Shown piece by piece: positions 49,355-60,100 of a stretch of 64,000 nucleotides of DNA. This stretch comes from Paenalcaligenes sp052103955. Lineage in GTDB: Bacteria; Pseudomonadota; Gammaproteobacteria; Burkholderiales; Burkholderiaceae_B. Where the stretch lies: assembly GCA_052103955.1 (NCBI GenBank), contig JBQELO010000003.1, forward strand, positions 1 through 64,000, written 5' to 3'. The notes beneath the pieces are model-generated. The model was given only the letters and a program-made list of their open reading frames with translations, was not told where the DNA came from and ran no database searches. Every line of letters begins with the position of its first letter. Position 1 is the stretch's first letter. The translations under genes and the position numbers were made by a program.

Positions 49355-50392
49355 ATGAATACCTCTCTCACACTGAAACACCGTGTGTGTGTATCCCCTA
49401 CCCCGCGATTACCGGCAAGCGTTGCCGGCGTAGGATGGCGTCGCGTCTGTCACGACGATATTCCCTTATTGGTAGAACTCTCTCGTGCCTGCCATGCGGT
49501 AGACTCGCCATGGGAAGCAACGTCTGCTAAGGACTACGCTCTTAGCTTTGACGAGCCTTCCGTTAACTTAGAGCAAGACTCGGTCATTGGACTAGACGCT
49601 CAAGGCCGAGCCGTGGTCTACGGCTTAGTATTTGGTAGCACCACACATAACACCTTAATCTGGGTAGACCTAGAAGGCATGGTGCACCCTGAGCGTCGTG
49701 GTGAAGGCATAGGCACGGCCTTGCTCGCGTGGCAAGAAGAGCGTGGGCAGCAATTTCTTTCCACTCTTGATGCCAGCGCCCCGGCATTATTAGCCGTTGA
49801 TGCTTGGAATTCTGTACAAAGTAGTTGTCAGTTAGCCCAGAAAAACGGCTATCGCACCATTAGATCTTGGCTGGAACTCGAGCGTGAGTTAGACCATGCG
49901 TTACCTACGCCCGCCTTACCTGAAGGCTATCGCATAGAAAGCTATATAGGTAACGAAGAAGCGGCCCGTGCCGTGCACAACAATGCTTTCCGTGATCACT
50001 GGGGCTCACAACCCGTTAGCGAAGAAGAGTGGTTGCGTGATAACCAACGCGGCCCTACCCGCACCGATTTGTCCTTTGTGATCAAAGCCCCCTCTAGCGA
50101 TGGCCCAGACAACGTAGTCGCCACCATTATTTGTGCCGTCCCCAAAGAGGATTGGCATGCCCGTGGGCGACGCTTTGGCTACATACAAGTAGTAGGTGTC
50201 ACCTCTCATGCCCGAGGTATGGGACTAGCCAGTGCATTAATTGCACACGCGCTGCATTGTTTCAAACAAGAAGCCTTGGATCTAGCCGTACTTAGCGTAG
50301 ACGCAGAAAGCCTAACCGGAGCCGTCGCCCTGTATGAGCGCTTAGGTTTTCATACAGTTCGCACGGCGCTCACACTGGTTAAAGAATATTGA
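49355..50392 (+). CDS. Double-domain GNAT acetyltransferase
   Basis: A 345-residue protein with two GNAT domains. The first is at about 25-165 (VDLEGMVHPERRGEGIGTAL), the second at about 185-345 (FGYIQVVGVTSHARGMGLAS, then LYERLGFHTVRTALTLV). It resembles mycothiol-synthase-like double GNAT proteins, but the substrate is not known. It ends next to the third GNAT gene. Confidence 0.8.
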   Translation: MNTSLTLKHRVCVSPTPRLPASVAGVGWRRVCHDDIPLLVELSRACHAVDSPWEATSAKDYALSFDEPSVNLEQDSVIGLDAQGRAVVYGLVFGSTTHNTLIWVDLEGMVHPERRGEGIGTALLAWQEERGQQFLSTLDASAPALLAVDAWNSVQSSCQLAQKNGYRTIRSWLELERELDHALPTPALPEGYRIESYIGNEEAARAVHNNAFRDHWGSQPVSEEEWLRDNQRGPTRTDLSFVIKAPSSDGPDNVVATIICAVPKEDWHARGRRFGYIQVVGVTSHARGMGLASALIAHALHCFKQEALDLAVLSVDAESLTGAVALYERLGFHTVRTALTLVKEY

Positions 50393-50409
50393 AGGTAGCT
50401 GTCATCAAC

Positions 50410-50919
50410 ATGAGTAATTTAGTCATACGTCGCGCAAGTGCCGCTGACGCCCCCGCCGTATTAGCAATCTTTGATGAAGTAGTAGCGTGGTTTCTGAGCA
50501 TAGGCAACGAGCAACAATGGGGGGTAGAAGCGTGGTCGTCACAACCCCATCAACAAGCCAAAGTTACCGAAGCCTGTACCCTGCCCGGTGCCTGGGTAGT
50601 GGAAGATCCCGAAGGGAGAATTCTGGCGGCGTTGGTACTGGGCGAGGCCATGCCTTATGTTCCACCCGCTAGCGAACCCGAACTCTATGTACGGCTGTTA
50701 ATTGCCTCGCGCAACCCTAAAGCACGGGGAGTAGGTAAACGTTTACTCACCTTTGCTGACGATCAGGCTCGCTTTGCTCACGTTAACCGTTTACGCGTGG
50801 ACTGCTACGGCGGTGGCTCTGGTGCTTTGATACGATTCTATGAGTCCTGCGGCTATAAACGCCTAAGCACGTTTGATGTAGAGGGCTGGCCTGGGCAACT
50901 ATTAGGTCGCACACTTTAG
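50410..50919 (+). CDS. GNAT-family acetyltransferase
   Basis: The 169-residue protein from the ATG at 50410 has a GNAT domain: LVIRRASAADAPAVLAIFDE, then VRLLIASRNPKARGVGKRLL and RFYESCGYKRLSTFDVEGW. GAAGGT lies 13 bases upstream. A TTG start at 50389 is less likely. Substrate unknown. Confidence 0.8.
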   Translation: MSNLVIRRASAADAPAVLAIFDEVVAWFLSIGNEQQWGVEAWSSQPHQQAKVTEACTLPGAWVVEDPEGRILAALVLGEAMPYVPPASEPELYVRLLIASRNPKARGVGKRLLTFADDQARFAHVNRLRVDCYGGGSGALIRFYESCGYKRLSTFDVEGWPGQLLGRTL

Positions 50920-50951
50920 CAGCACTAGCGCCGTTTTTTCCCGCACAACGC

Positions 50952-51449
50952 TTACGACTTGGTGGAAGCCCCTGGCATAGACCAGCCTGTTTCTGCCAAC
51001 GTCATGAGCAAATTTTCTAATGCCATGACGGTTGCTTGATGAAAGTCTTGGGCGGCTTGCACGCGTGCTGTCGCATCGGCGGGTAAATCACCATGTTCCA
51101 ACAGCTCATCCACATAGCCTGAAAACCGCAACGATTCGCGGATACTGTGCTCTACCGCTAAGGCAAAAGGATTATTGTGCAACTGGAAGAAATCTTGACG
51201 TTTGCCGCGTATGGATACGCGCTCGATAATGCCCAAACGCTCAAGTAAACGTGTATTGGTACTGATACTGGCCCGACTGGCTTGTAGACGCTCAGCGAGC
51301 TCGGCAAAACTAATAGGGCCACCATCCAACAGGAAAATACCTATTAAACGCCCAGCAATTCGGGGGACGCCACTGGCCTCGGCTTGCAGGCCGTTACGCT
51401 CAATAAACTGTTCCCTTGCCTGTTGGCTGGCGGAGATTTCTTCAGTCAT
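50952..51449 (-). CDS. GbsR/MarR-type transcription regulator
   Basis: The 165-residue protein has a winged helix: SGVPRIAGRLIGIFLLDGGP, then ISFAELAERLQASRASISTN and TRLLERLGIIERVSIRGKRQ. This is the GbsR-like MarR subgroup. The C-terminal part is helical and probably dimerises. Target unknown; it is convergent with the GNAT gene. Confidence 0.8.
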   Translation of the reverse strand: MTEEISASQQAREQFIERNGLQAEASGVPRIAGRLIGIFLLDGGPISFAELAERLQASRASISTNTRLLERLGIIERVSIRGKRQDFFQLHNNPFALAVEHSIRESLRFSGYVDELLEHGDLPADATARVQAAQDFHQATVMALENLLMTLAETGWSMPGASTKS

Positions 51450-51540
51450 GTTGTCACTCGTTGTTCACTGCAGTAAGTTTAGCCCAAACGCAGAAAACAC
51501 GAGCAAGTTATGACGCTTTACATGCGATACCCTGCCACCG

Positions 51541-51960
51541 TTAGACTTTTAGCATCGCCAACGCTGTTTTTGCTGCATCGGTTAATGGCTTTTTCTGGCG
51601 TGTAACTTTGTCTGCCCACACAATCACCGTTTTCGCTACGGCGGCACACACATCACCCGAGAAAATCACCTGCTCTGTCGTAAAAGAACTGTTCCCTATA
51701 TGAGTAACCTTCGTCCCTATCACGACTGAACCCGGCCAATTGATTTCAGCCAAGTAATCGACTGAAATATGCGCCAGCATAAACATGCTGTTCTCGTGAT
51801 CCAAGGCGTATTGAGGGTCAAATAAAATATCCACCCTACCCATTTCAATGAGGGTCACATACACCGCATTATTCAAATGCCCCTGTGCATCGGTATCACG
51901 AAACCGCAGTTTCTCTACAGTATGTACGGGGTAATCTTGTAATGCATAATTCGTTTTCAT
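51541..51960 (-). CDS. Acyl-CoA thioesterase (hotdog fold)
   Basis: The 139-residue protein has the 4HBT pattern: EKLRFRDTDAQGHLNNAVYV (catalytic Asp in the DTDAQGHLNN loop), then YLAEINWPGSVVIGTKVTHI. It hydrolyses acyl-CoA thioesters; the chain type is not clear. Confidence 0.85.
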   Translation of the reverse strand: MKTNYALQDYPVHTVEKLRFRDTDAQGHLNNAVYVTLIEMGRVDILFDPQYALDHENSMFMLAHISVDYLAEINWPGSVVIGTKVTHIGNSSFTTEQVIFSGDVCAAVAKTVIVWADKVTRQKKPLTDAAKTALAMLKV

Positions 51961-52146
51961 TGTCTCTGTACTTCCCTGCTGCTCTAGTTGGCGAGTAGAT
52001 AAGGCCGTATTTTAGGGGCTAAACCTACCACTTTGTAGCGATTATCCTCCCCACCACCGCTCTAGTCATCACATGCACAGCATCGCTACGCCCTTTATAC
52101 TAAGCAGCTACAGTTTTACGCTTTGCTTACCGCTAGGAAGATGCGC

Positions 52147-52539
52147 ATGCCCGCTATCAGTATTCATACCGTGCTAGACCAGTTACTCAACCAACAACAG
52201 TTAGCGTTAAACGACGTCATAGACCGCTATTTCAGCCCCCACTATAGGCAACGCACTAATGGGGTATGGGACGATAGAGCTGCCTTCACCCAACACATAC
52301 GCAAATTGCGTGAAGTCGTGGCGTCGGTACGCATAGAAGTATTAGACGAGCTACGTGACGGTAACCGCTACGCAGATAGGCATTGCGTGTATGTCACTAA
52401 ACGCGATGGTTCTACCGTCGTACAAGAAGTGTATTTATTTGGCGAGCTAGACCATGAAGGCCGTTTTTTGCGCATTGAAGAAACCACCTTAATGCTAGAA
52501 GGTGTTGAGGCCGACAGAAACATCGGCAGTGTGAAGTAA
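52147..52539 (+). CDS. SnoaL-like (NTF2-fold) protein
   Basis: The 130-residue protein from the ATG at 52147 (AGGAAG 6 bases upstream) has the NTF2-like layout: NQQQLALNDVIDRYFSPHYR, a beta pattern with RYADRHCVYVTKRDGSTVVQ, and a C-terminal strand FLRIEETTLML. Enzymatic role unknown. It is followed by the ankyrin gene after one base. Confidence 0.7.
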   Translation: MPAISIHTVLDQLLNQQQLALNDVIDRYFSPHYRQRTNGVWDDRAAFTQHIRKLREVVASVRIEVLDELRDGNRYADRHCVYVTKRDGSTVVQEVYLFGELDHEGRFLRIEETTLMLEGVEADRNIGSVK

Positions 52540-52540
52540 C

Positions 52541-53380
52541 ATGAAAGACGATAACTCTTTGCTCTATGCCTGCGTCATCAACGACCTAGTACTAATCAAG
52601 CAACGCTTGGTAGAGGTAAAGCCCGCACAGTTAAAGAAAAGCACACAAGAAACGGGGACACCGCTACACGCCGCCGCGTTGAACAATAATCGTGAAGCCG
52701 TCACCCTCTTGCTAGAAGCGGGTGCTGATATTGAGTTGGGTAACTTTTTACGTAATAACGCCCTATTTGCCTGCATAGAAACCGGCAACTTGGACATGGC
52801 CACCTTTTTGATAGAAAAAGGCTCAGACATCACGAAAAAGGGCTGCCAAAATCGCAACCTCTTAAGCCAGCTTATTTGCTATGCGTGGGACAGGGATTTC
52901 GCCGAGTACCTGATTAGTAAAGGCTGCGACGTGACGCAAACCTCCCGTGATAACTACGGCTTACTCAACGACGCCGCATGCTTAAACAACGTTGATGCCA
53001 TCGATTTCCTGCTGCAATACCCCATTGCGCCTGAACACCTACACTCGGCCTTGTGCTGGGCCATCATCAAAAACGCACCAGCCGCCGTACACGTATTACT
53101 AGAAAACGGCGCTAACTTAACTGACATGCATGCGTCTAGAAAAGGCCTAGAAAAAGGCGTGTATCACTTAGCTGCCCTGCAGGAAAATGGGGCTGAACTG
53201 ATCACGTTATTAATGCAGCATGGTGTGGATTTTGCTCAGCCCCCCGAGCGATCAACGGTAGTGCGATTAGATAAAACAAAGCTTAGCCCACTGGATTACG
53301 CCACGGCCCATTTAGCAAAGTGGCCAGAAGCGACGTTTTTGGTGCGTAATATCGAGGCGATGCGTGCAGCACACTACTAA
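52541..53380 (+). CDS. Ankyrin-repeat protein
   Basis: The 279-residue protein has about five to seven ankyrin repeats: TGTPLHAAALNNNREAVTLL, ALFACIETGNLDMATFLIEK, GLLNDAACLNNVDAIDFLLQ, and a C-terminal KLSPLDYATAHLAKWPEATF. No signal peptide. It may be a protein-binding partner of the SnoaL-like protein, as they form one unit. Confidence 0.85.
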   Translation: MKDDNSLLYACVINDLVLIKQRLVEVKPAQLKKSTQETGTPLHAAALNNNREAVTLLLEAGADIELGNFLRNNALFACIETGNLDMATFLIEKGSDITKKGCQNRNLLSQLICYAWDRDFAEYLISKGCDVTQTSRDNYGLLNDAACLNNVDAIDFLLQYPIAPEHLHSALCWAIIKNAPAAVHVLLENGANLTDMHASRKGLEKGVYHLAALQENGAELITLLMQHGVDFAQPPERSTVVRLDKTKLSPLDYATAHLAKWPEATFLVRNIEAMRAAHY

Positions 53381-53446
53381 GATGGCCCACCTAAACATGC
53401 CCTAATAAACAGCAACTCGTCGCCACTACCTCGCATCCCTGCCCTA

Positions 53447-54679
53447 TCAACTACGCAACATCACTTCCGTACTAGCACCCACGCTCTGACGTACTCGCCA
53501 TGCCAACACGAATGCCAATAATACGCCAAAGCTCAGCACGCTTAGCATGGTTACCTGACCAAAATGATCCAGGATCACCCCAGCCACCACGGGAACGGCC
53601 ATACGCGTCAAGGTAAAAATAGTGGATTGCAGCCCATAATCTGACGCATTACGCTGCCTACGGGTAAAAAACATCGTTAAGCCAAACAACAAAGCAGACA
53701 CTGCACCCATGCTGGCGGCAATTAGCATCGCGATCGCAACTAACCATGTATGCCCCCATTGCCCCCACACCGCCACCGTCAATAACAGCAAAGATACTAA
53801 CGCTGCTAACAAGTAAATAGGAATGGCTCTGGCCGCACCTAGAAATGACGCTAAACGCCCCCCTATCAAGCTAAAGACAGCTCCCGTTACCCCACCGGCA
53901 ATACCCACAGTCCACGCTACATCCTCTAAGAGCATGCCTTCATCTAGCATTAGCGGCTTTAGGTAGAACCAAACGGCACCAATAAAAGGAAAGCTAGTCA
54001 GCAATACGCTGGTCCACTGTTTGGCTCCTGTTTGACTAAAGAAACTGATCCAATCCGCCACAAAACTAGGCTGTGTCTGTGGCCCCGCCACCTGTTGCAA
54101 ACCGGCCTTAGCACGTAACAAGGCAAAGGGTATGCAGCCTAGCAATAAGGCTAACCCCATGATGACAAAGGGTGCCCTCCAGCCCCATTTAGCCTGAACC
54201 AGCACCATCACCCCCGCGCCTACTATAGCGCCCAAAAACAAGGCAGCAGCACGTATGCTACCGGCACGTAACTGTTCCGTACGTGGCAAATACTGCACGG
54301 CCAAGGCATTTAACGGGATGTCCATCCAGGTGGCTACGATGCTGATTGCAAAGGTTAGCGCAAAAAGAGCAATACGCTCGTTAATAAGGTCTGCTCTGCC
54401 TATACCCACATACAACGCGAGCAATAACACCCCCAGCAGCCACAACCAGTTCACAAAGTGACTTGCGCCAAACCGTACACGCTGCACAGGCATGGCCAAC
54501 AACAACTTAAAAATAGCGGGTAATGCAGCCAACTGAAATAAACCTATTTCCGTGCCAGACCAGCCATGCTGACGCATTACTAATGGCATGCCCAACATCA
54601 AATAGATACTGGGGACCGCTAACACCAGATTCATCCAGCCAAACAGCAGCTGTGCGCCCCATACGTTTAACGCCTTCAT
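53447..54679 (-). CDS. MFS permease, RhtX/FptX-like
   Basis: A 410-residue protein with about 12 membrane helices. It resembles the RhtX/FptX siderophore permeases: WMNLVLAVPSIYLMLGMPLV near the start, ATWMDIPLNALAVQYLPRTE at about 110-130. These import iron-loaded siderophores from periplasm to cytoplasm. Its place next to a TonB receptor and an AraC regulator supports an iron role; the ligand is not known. Confidence 0.75.
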   Translation of the reverse strand: MKALNVWGAQLLFGWMNLVLAVPSIYLMLGMPLVMRQHGWSGTEIGLFQLAALPAIFKLLLAMPVQRVRFGASHFVNWLWLLGVLLLALYVGIGRADLINERIALFALTFAISIVATWMDIPLNALAVQYLPRTEQLRAGSIRAAALFLGAIVGAGVMVLVQAKWGWRAPFVIMGLALLLGCIPFALLRAKAGLQQVAGPQTQPSFVADWISFFSQTGAKQWTSVLLTSFPFIGAVWFYLKPLMLDEGMLLEDVAWTVGIAGGVTGAVFSLIGGRLASFLGAARAIPIYLLAALVSLLLLTVAVWGQWGHTWLVAIAMLIAASMGAVSALLFGLTMFFTRRQRNASDYGLQSTIFTLTRMAVPVVAGVILDHFGQVTMLSVLSFGVLLAFVLAWRVRQSVGASTEVMLRS

Positions 54680-54690
54680 TGCTCTTATCC

Positions 54691-55749
54691 TTAACGCGGT
54701 TTACGCGCGATCACGGCATTGACCGGCGCTACCGGAAAACGCACTTGATGATACTGCTCTACGACACTAAATCCTTGCTGAGTAAGTAACTGTGCAAGCT
54801 CCCCTGACGGCCACACATGCCTGCCCTGCATACGCATATGCAAGTAATAATGCAGCACGGCTTTGCCATGCACTGCTTGCTGTGGCACCTCTGCATGACA
54901 ACACACCAATACGCCACCTGGGCGTAATGCTTGGTACAAGCGTTGCAACACAGCGGGAATATCCGGCACAAAGTGCAGCACAGATGAGCACCAAATTACG
55001 TCATACTCCGCCCCAAAATCATCCACGACCAAATCACCTGCTAAGGTGCTGACTCGTGCCTCCAACCCAGCCTCAACAATACGTTGCTGCGCCACCTGCG
55101 CCGCCTCGGCATACTCAAACACTACGGCCTGTAAGTCTGGCTGCTGCTTCGCTAAGGCTATCGCCACTACACCAGGTCCACCGCCTAAATCTAGCAAGCG
55201 ACGGGCTTGCCAGAACTCCGACTGTGCAGCCACCAGTTCACACGCGACATCCGCCGTTACGGCCTGCTGCTCTTGGGCTATTTGCTGACGCGCCGCCTGA
55301 GCCCAGCCACGCTGTATGACGGCTGGCTCTGGCTCCACCCTGTCCCCTGTGCGCAGCAAAGACTCTAATTGCTGGCCCACCTGACGCAATACAGCATGTC
55401 TAAACAGCAATGCATCACCACAATAGTCCGCCGACGCTGGGTCTAAATACCGCGCACTACTGGGTGTGTTGCGATACAAGCATGCGCTACCATGTTGGCA
55501 TTCCAACAGTTCCACACTGCACAGCAGCTCTAGCAGATACCCCGTGTTCGCGGCATCCAGATTCAATCGTGTAGCGACGTCGTCTGCCGAGGCCCACTCC
55601 CCTAGTTGTGTAAACAACTCTAGACTTAACGCCACCTGTAACGCATCAGCACTTAGCCCTGCCAACTGAGTATCCCAACAGGGCTGCAACACATGCGGCT
55701 GCGATAATTTTTCTGACAACATCACTGTATTTTTTGTCTGATACTGCAC
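54691..55749 (-). CDS. SAM-dependent methyltransferase in the iron locus (GTG start)
   Basis: The 352-residue protein has an N-terminal dimerisation domain with a winged helix (ASADDVATRLNLDAANTGYL) and a class I methyltransferase core: RRLLDLGGGPGVVAIALAKQ, then DVIWCSSVLHFVPDIPAVLQ. The layout is that of O-methyltransferases of secondary metabolism. It starts at GTG with GGAGG 9 bases upstream; an ATG at 55722 has none. It could change a siderophore or metallophore; inference from neighbours. Confidence 0.78.
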   Translation of the reverse strand: MQYQTKNTVMLSEKLSQPHVLQPCWDTQLAGLSADALQVALSLELFTQLGEWASADDVATRLNLDAANTGYLLELLCSVELLECQHGSACLYRNTPSSARYLDPASADYCGDALLFRHAVLRQVGQQLESLLRTGDRVEPEPAVIQRGWAQAARQQIAQEQQAVTADVACELVAAQSEFWQARRLLDLGGGPGVVAIALAKQQPDLQAVVFEYAEAAQVAQQRIVEAGLEARVSTLAGDLVVDDFGAEYDVIWCSSVLHFVPDIPAVLQRLYQALRPGGVLVCCHAEVPQQAVHGKAVLHYYLHMRMQGRHVWPSGELAQLLTQQGFSVVEQYHQVRFPVAPVNAVIARKPR

Positions 55750-55817
55750 CTAGGATTCCCTCCACCTATGTCATCTCTGCACAATCGCACTTGCTGAAAG
55801 AAATGATATACACTAAA

Positions 55818-55832
55818 TGCGAATAATTCACA
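55818..55832. promoter_or_regulatory. Fur-like site between methyltransferase and AraC genes
   Basis: TGCGAAT A ATTCACA is a near-perfect 7-1-7 inverted repeat of the Fur type, between two divergent genes. Fur with iron would repress both. Score against the TGATAAT consensus: 5 of 7 on each side. Confidence 0.5.
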
Positions 55833-55890
55833 TTAAGATCTATGCAAGGCGTAGAGATTTGTATGCAACACGTCATCACAGGGAGAAATC

Positions 55891-56868
55891 ATGGGCACGC
55901 GTCAATCAGGCTTCCGCTTGAGTACTGAGGAACCTCGATCTCGTCATGCGCTGCCCGATGGCAGAATACGATTACAGTTACCTGATACGCTGGGTCACTG
56001 CTATACCGATTCCGTAGAGCTAGAGCCCGGTTTTTCCTTAGGACGATTGCACTACCATCCCAGCACCACCTTGGTGGAAGAAAGTAATGGGCCACATACG
56101 GGCCGTGTCATGGTCATTACCATAGGGCTGCAAGGACAATCTGCCTACCACGGTGAACACAACACGGAACTACTCTTTAAGGCAGGCCATACCACCGTCA
56201 CCGCCTTTACCTCATTACGAGGCGAGCGGCATTACCACGAAGATCAATCGGTATCGCAATTACGACTAATCATCAGCGAAACGGCGCTGCACAAATATGT
56301 AGGCCCTGATCAAGCCACTCAATTGCTGGATTGCGCTGGCCTGCATAGGCTGTCTTTTCATAGCAGCAGTCAGGCCACCATGGCACACGCAGCCGCTTTA
56401 ACACGCTATATGCAGCCTAATAGTGGTGATCAGCCGCTGCACGCTCAAAAACTAAACCTGCATATACATGCGCTAAGCCTATTGGCCGAGCAATTTTCAC
56501 GCCTTAGCCCTGCCACCACGTCAGCCACCTCATCTTTATCCGTAGAAGATCTACAGCGCGTTGAGCGCGCCCGCAACCTATTGAGTACGCAGCTAGATCA
56601 CGCCATTACCGTGGAATACCTCGCCACCGCTGTAGGCATTAATGAGCACAAACTGAAAGAAGGGTTTCACTATCTGTACAACACTACGCCCATAGGGTTG
56701 CTGCTGGAATTACGCATGCGCAAAGCCTATACCTTATTAGAATCCGGGTTACAGGTCGCACAGACCGCTTGGCAGGTAGGCTACAAATACCCCAATAACT
56801 TTTCGGTCGCCTTCACCCGCTATTTTGGGCGTTCACCTAAGTCCATTTTTGGCAATAAGCGCCCCTAA
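55891..56868 (+). CDS. AraC-family regulator (PchR-like)
   Basis: The 325-residue protein has a long N-terminal sensing domain and a C-terminal double helix-turn-helix: TVEYLATAVGINEHKLKEGF, then AQTAWQVGYKYPNNFSVAFT and YFGRSPKSIF. The layout is that of PchR/AlcR regulators, which activate receptor and uptake genes when the siderophore is present. Ribosome site AGGGAG. Confidence 0.82.
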   Translation: MGTRQSGFRLSTEEPRSRHALPDGRIRLQLPDTLGHCYTDSVELEPGFSLGRLHYHPSTTLVEESNGPHTGRVMVITIGLQGQSAYHGEHNTELLFKAGHTTVTAFTSLRGERHYHEDQSVSQLRLIISETALHKYVGPDQATQLLDCAGLHRLSFHSSSQATMAHAAALTRYMQPNSGDQPLHAQKLNLHIHALSLLAEQFSRLSPATTSATSSLSVEDLQRVERARNLLSTQLDHAITVEYLATAVGINEHKLKEGFHYLYNTTPIGLLLELRMRKAYTLLESGLQVAQTAWQVGYKYPNNFSVAFTRYFGRSPKSIFGNKRP

Positions 56869-57002
56869 ACAGCGGCATACCTGAGTACAGCAGTGCCCTG
56901 TTTTCCTGTGCCTATCGCTCGCTATACCGCCTCCCCTCACTCGCCATCCGCCACTTTTTCGTCTTGGCATAGAAATTACTCCGTCACGCATATAAATCTA
57001 AG

Positions 57003-57017
57003 TGATAACCATTCCTA
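57003..57017. promoter_or_regulatory. Weak Fur-like site upstream of the TonB receptor
   Basis: TGATAAC C ATTCCTA fits the Fur 7-1-7 layout on the left (6 of 7) but only 4 of 7 on the right. It lies about 135 bases before the receptor start in a 283-base gap that shows no gene. Confidence 0.4.
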
Positions 57018-57151
57018 TTTGTTCGCATAATATCCCCGTGCCACGCATAGCCTTGGGAATACTCCCCTCTCACTGCTTGGCCACCATAGGCATAAGCGCC
57101 CTTTAGGCGCACAGGGATTTTTGTTTAACACATGGGGCTGGGGTTCGTTTT

Positions 57152-60100
57152 ATGTACGCCGTTTCTTCATCACTAGAAAAAAAACACACGCTTAAACCAT
57201 TGGTATACGCCATGATTTTGGCATTTTGTGCAGGACAGGCACAGGCGCAACCGGTGGGAATTCCCGGTAACTCGTCTAGCAGTACTGACCGTACATCAAA
57301 ACTGCACACTATTACGGTCAAGGGTAATCAAGAAACGTCTGATGAGGCAGGCAAGTCTGACGTATACGCCAAAGACATTTCTAATGTTTATGCGGGTAAA
57401 GATGAAATTGAACTGTACAAAGGCAGCTCGGCTGGCGACTTATTCAAAGGCTTAAACGGTGTCTATGCAGGCGACTCGCGTAATAGCGGTGCGCTAGACC
57501 CTAACATTCGCGGTATCCAAGGTGAAGGACGTATTCCCCTAACGGTAGATGGTACTGAACAAGCTACTTCTGTCTGGTTAGGGCCAGCGGGCGTGGCTAA
57601 CCGCAACTATGTTGATCCCAATATGATCAGCAGCATTTTGGTGGAAAAAGGCGTGTCGGGTAGCACAGGTGCCGTTGGTATGGGGGGGACGGTACAAATT
57701 CGCACACTGCAGGTGGACGATATCGTCAAACACGGTGAGAGTTTTGGGATTGAGCTAAAGGCAGAGACGGCGACGAATTCCACTAAGCCCAATGAGCGCT
57801 CTTTTGGGGTGTTCGGTAGAGATTACAGAGACATTCCGGGTGCTGTGTTTGATAAGGGGGGTACCAATGGTGTGCATTTACCTAGTGATATTGCTCAAGC
57901 TCGGTTACCTAAAGCAGGGAATGGCGGCAAAGATTTCAATCTGGAAGATCACTCTTACCGGCTTGCCATTGCTAATAAAAGTGAGCATCTAGATGTACTG
58001 GCCGCTTACAGCTACAGAACCCGAGGCAATTACTTTAGCGGTAAAAACAATAGCGACAAATATGAGCACGACAGTTGGCAAGAGCAAGCCAAACAAGACA
58101 ACCACCCTTCGTATACCTTCCCTAGGGTGAGCTATATTGCCAAATACTACCAGCCGGGTGATGAAGTATTAAACACGTCTAGCGAACTGGAAACCACACT
58201 GCTCAAAGGCACACTGCGGCTGCCTCACGATCAGAGTATTGATGTAGGCTATATGCGCAGCAATCACAAATTTGGTGAAAACGTGCCCTGGAATGTGGTC
58301 TGGGCCATACATGCTCTAGACGGTTATGGTGAGAAAACCATCGCGCAAAATGAAAACCCTTACAGCAGGGTTAAACAAGACACATGGAACCTGAATTACG
58401 CGTGGAACCCTGAGGGCAACCCTTACATTAACCTCAAAGCTGGCGTCTGGCTTACCCAAAGTGACAGCGCACGCCACCAAAATGGTGATGTCATCTTCGG
58501 CACTCAAGGAGACGGCTGGAATGGCCGAGATAACGACTGGGATAACTATACCGACTGCCACATACACGGTAGAGACATGCCTATGTGCGCCAATGTGCCC
58601 AACACGCCACCAGAAAAAGCCTCTAATGAAGACGGTCGTTACAACATTACTGCCCGCGCTTTGCAAATTACCGATCACCGTCGTACGGGTTTCAACCTGA
58701 GCAATGCCATGACGTTGCACCCCACCTTGGATTTGAGTCTGTCGGCAGATATCACCAGAGAAAAGCTGAAACAACGCGATGCCTCCGAAGATCTAAAACA
58801 TCTGACTGAGCTCACATGGGGGATCAACCACATGGGCCCACGCTCGGGTACACGCCAACAATGGAATTTTGGTTTTAACTTCGATTGGCGACCTACAGAC
58901 TGGTTACAAGTCAATGCTGGCGCCAGATACAGCGACTACTGGTCTTACGATGACAAGCTGGCTGACATGCGTAGTCAGCAGCATCCTCACTGGGCTATTC
59001 AGCCCTCTCTCAAAGGATATCACTACAGAATCCAACGTTTAATGACAGATCAAGAAGTAGATGCCTATAACAATAAAATTATCGAAAATTTATCCACTAG
59101 ATATGAGCGCTATAAAGAAAACTGGCAAGTTATGTATGACTTTGATCCGACTTTTGTTGATGGTCCACTTAAGTCACCAGAAGAGTTCTTGACATATAGT
59201 TTTGAGGTTGGAAAAGTCAACGGATACCGCTACACCGAAGAAAGCGTCTTTGTGCCATCAGGTGAAACCCATAGGGATTACGCCGCCAACAACCCCTTTA
59301 CCAACGGTGAAATAGACTCCACCGAACAAGTCGCTAACGCTCAAGGCCAAGAAGGCACCGTCAACAAATACATCCCCGTCACCAGCGGAGGCGATCGCAA
59401 ACCCGTGTATCAAGACGAGTCCGAAATTAAGGACAAATGGGAAAAGCCCAAGAAACAAAAAGACCACGCTTGGGTGCCCCATATTGGACTAACCGCCTTT
59501 ATCACCGACGATATACGCGTGTATGCCCGCTATAACGAGTTTGTGCGCTTCCCCAGCTTGTTTGAGTCCTCACTGGCGATGGCCGGCAGCAATAAGCGTT
59601 CTACCGGTGTAGCTGGCAACCCAGAACACGCTTACAACTGGGAAATAGGCTATGTACATGACTTATCCAGCTACTTCCCCAGTCTGGAATATGCCGATCT
59701 TAAGGTTAATTACTTCCACAACCGCATCAAAAACTACATAGATAGGGATTGGGATTTCAATATTACGCAATTCGCCGAAAAGACCATGTCAGGCATTGAG
59801 TTGCAAACACGTATAGACACGGGCAAGTATTTTGCAAATTTTGGTGGCACCTATCGCATTAAACAGCAGCTATGTGACCACGATTTCGCCCAGACTTTTA
59901 CCCCCATTCCTGGTTTTTCTACTGGAGGTGAAATGCCTAGTTGCGTGGATGGTGGCTTCCCACGGACGTTTGCCCGCACCAGCTTACAACCCCAATACTC
60001 ACTCAACTTAGATGTGGGAGCTCGTTTATTCAACGAAGACCTATTAGTAGGTGCAAGAGCTGTGTATCACAGTGAAGCCAAAAACAAGGACGAAACCGCC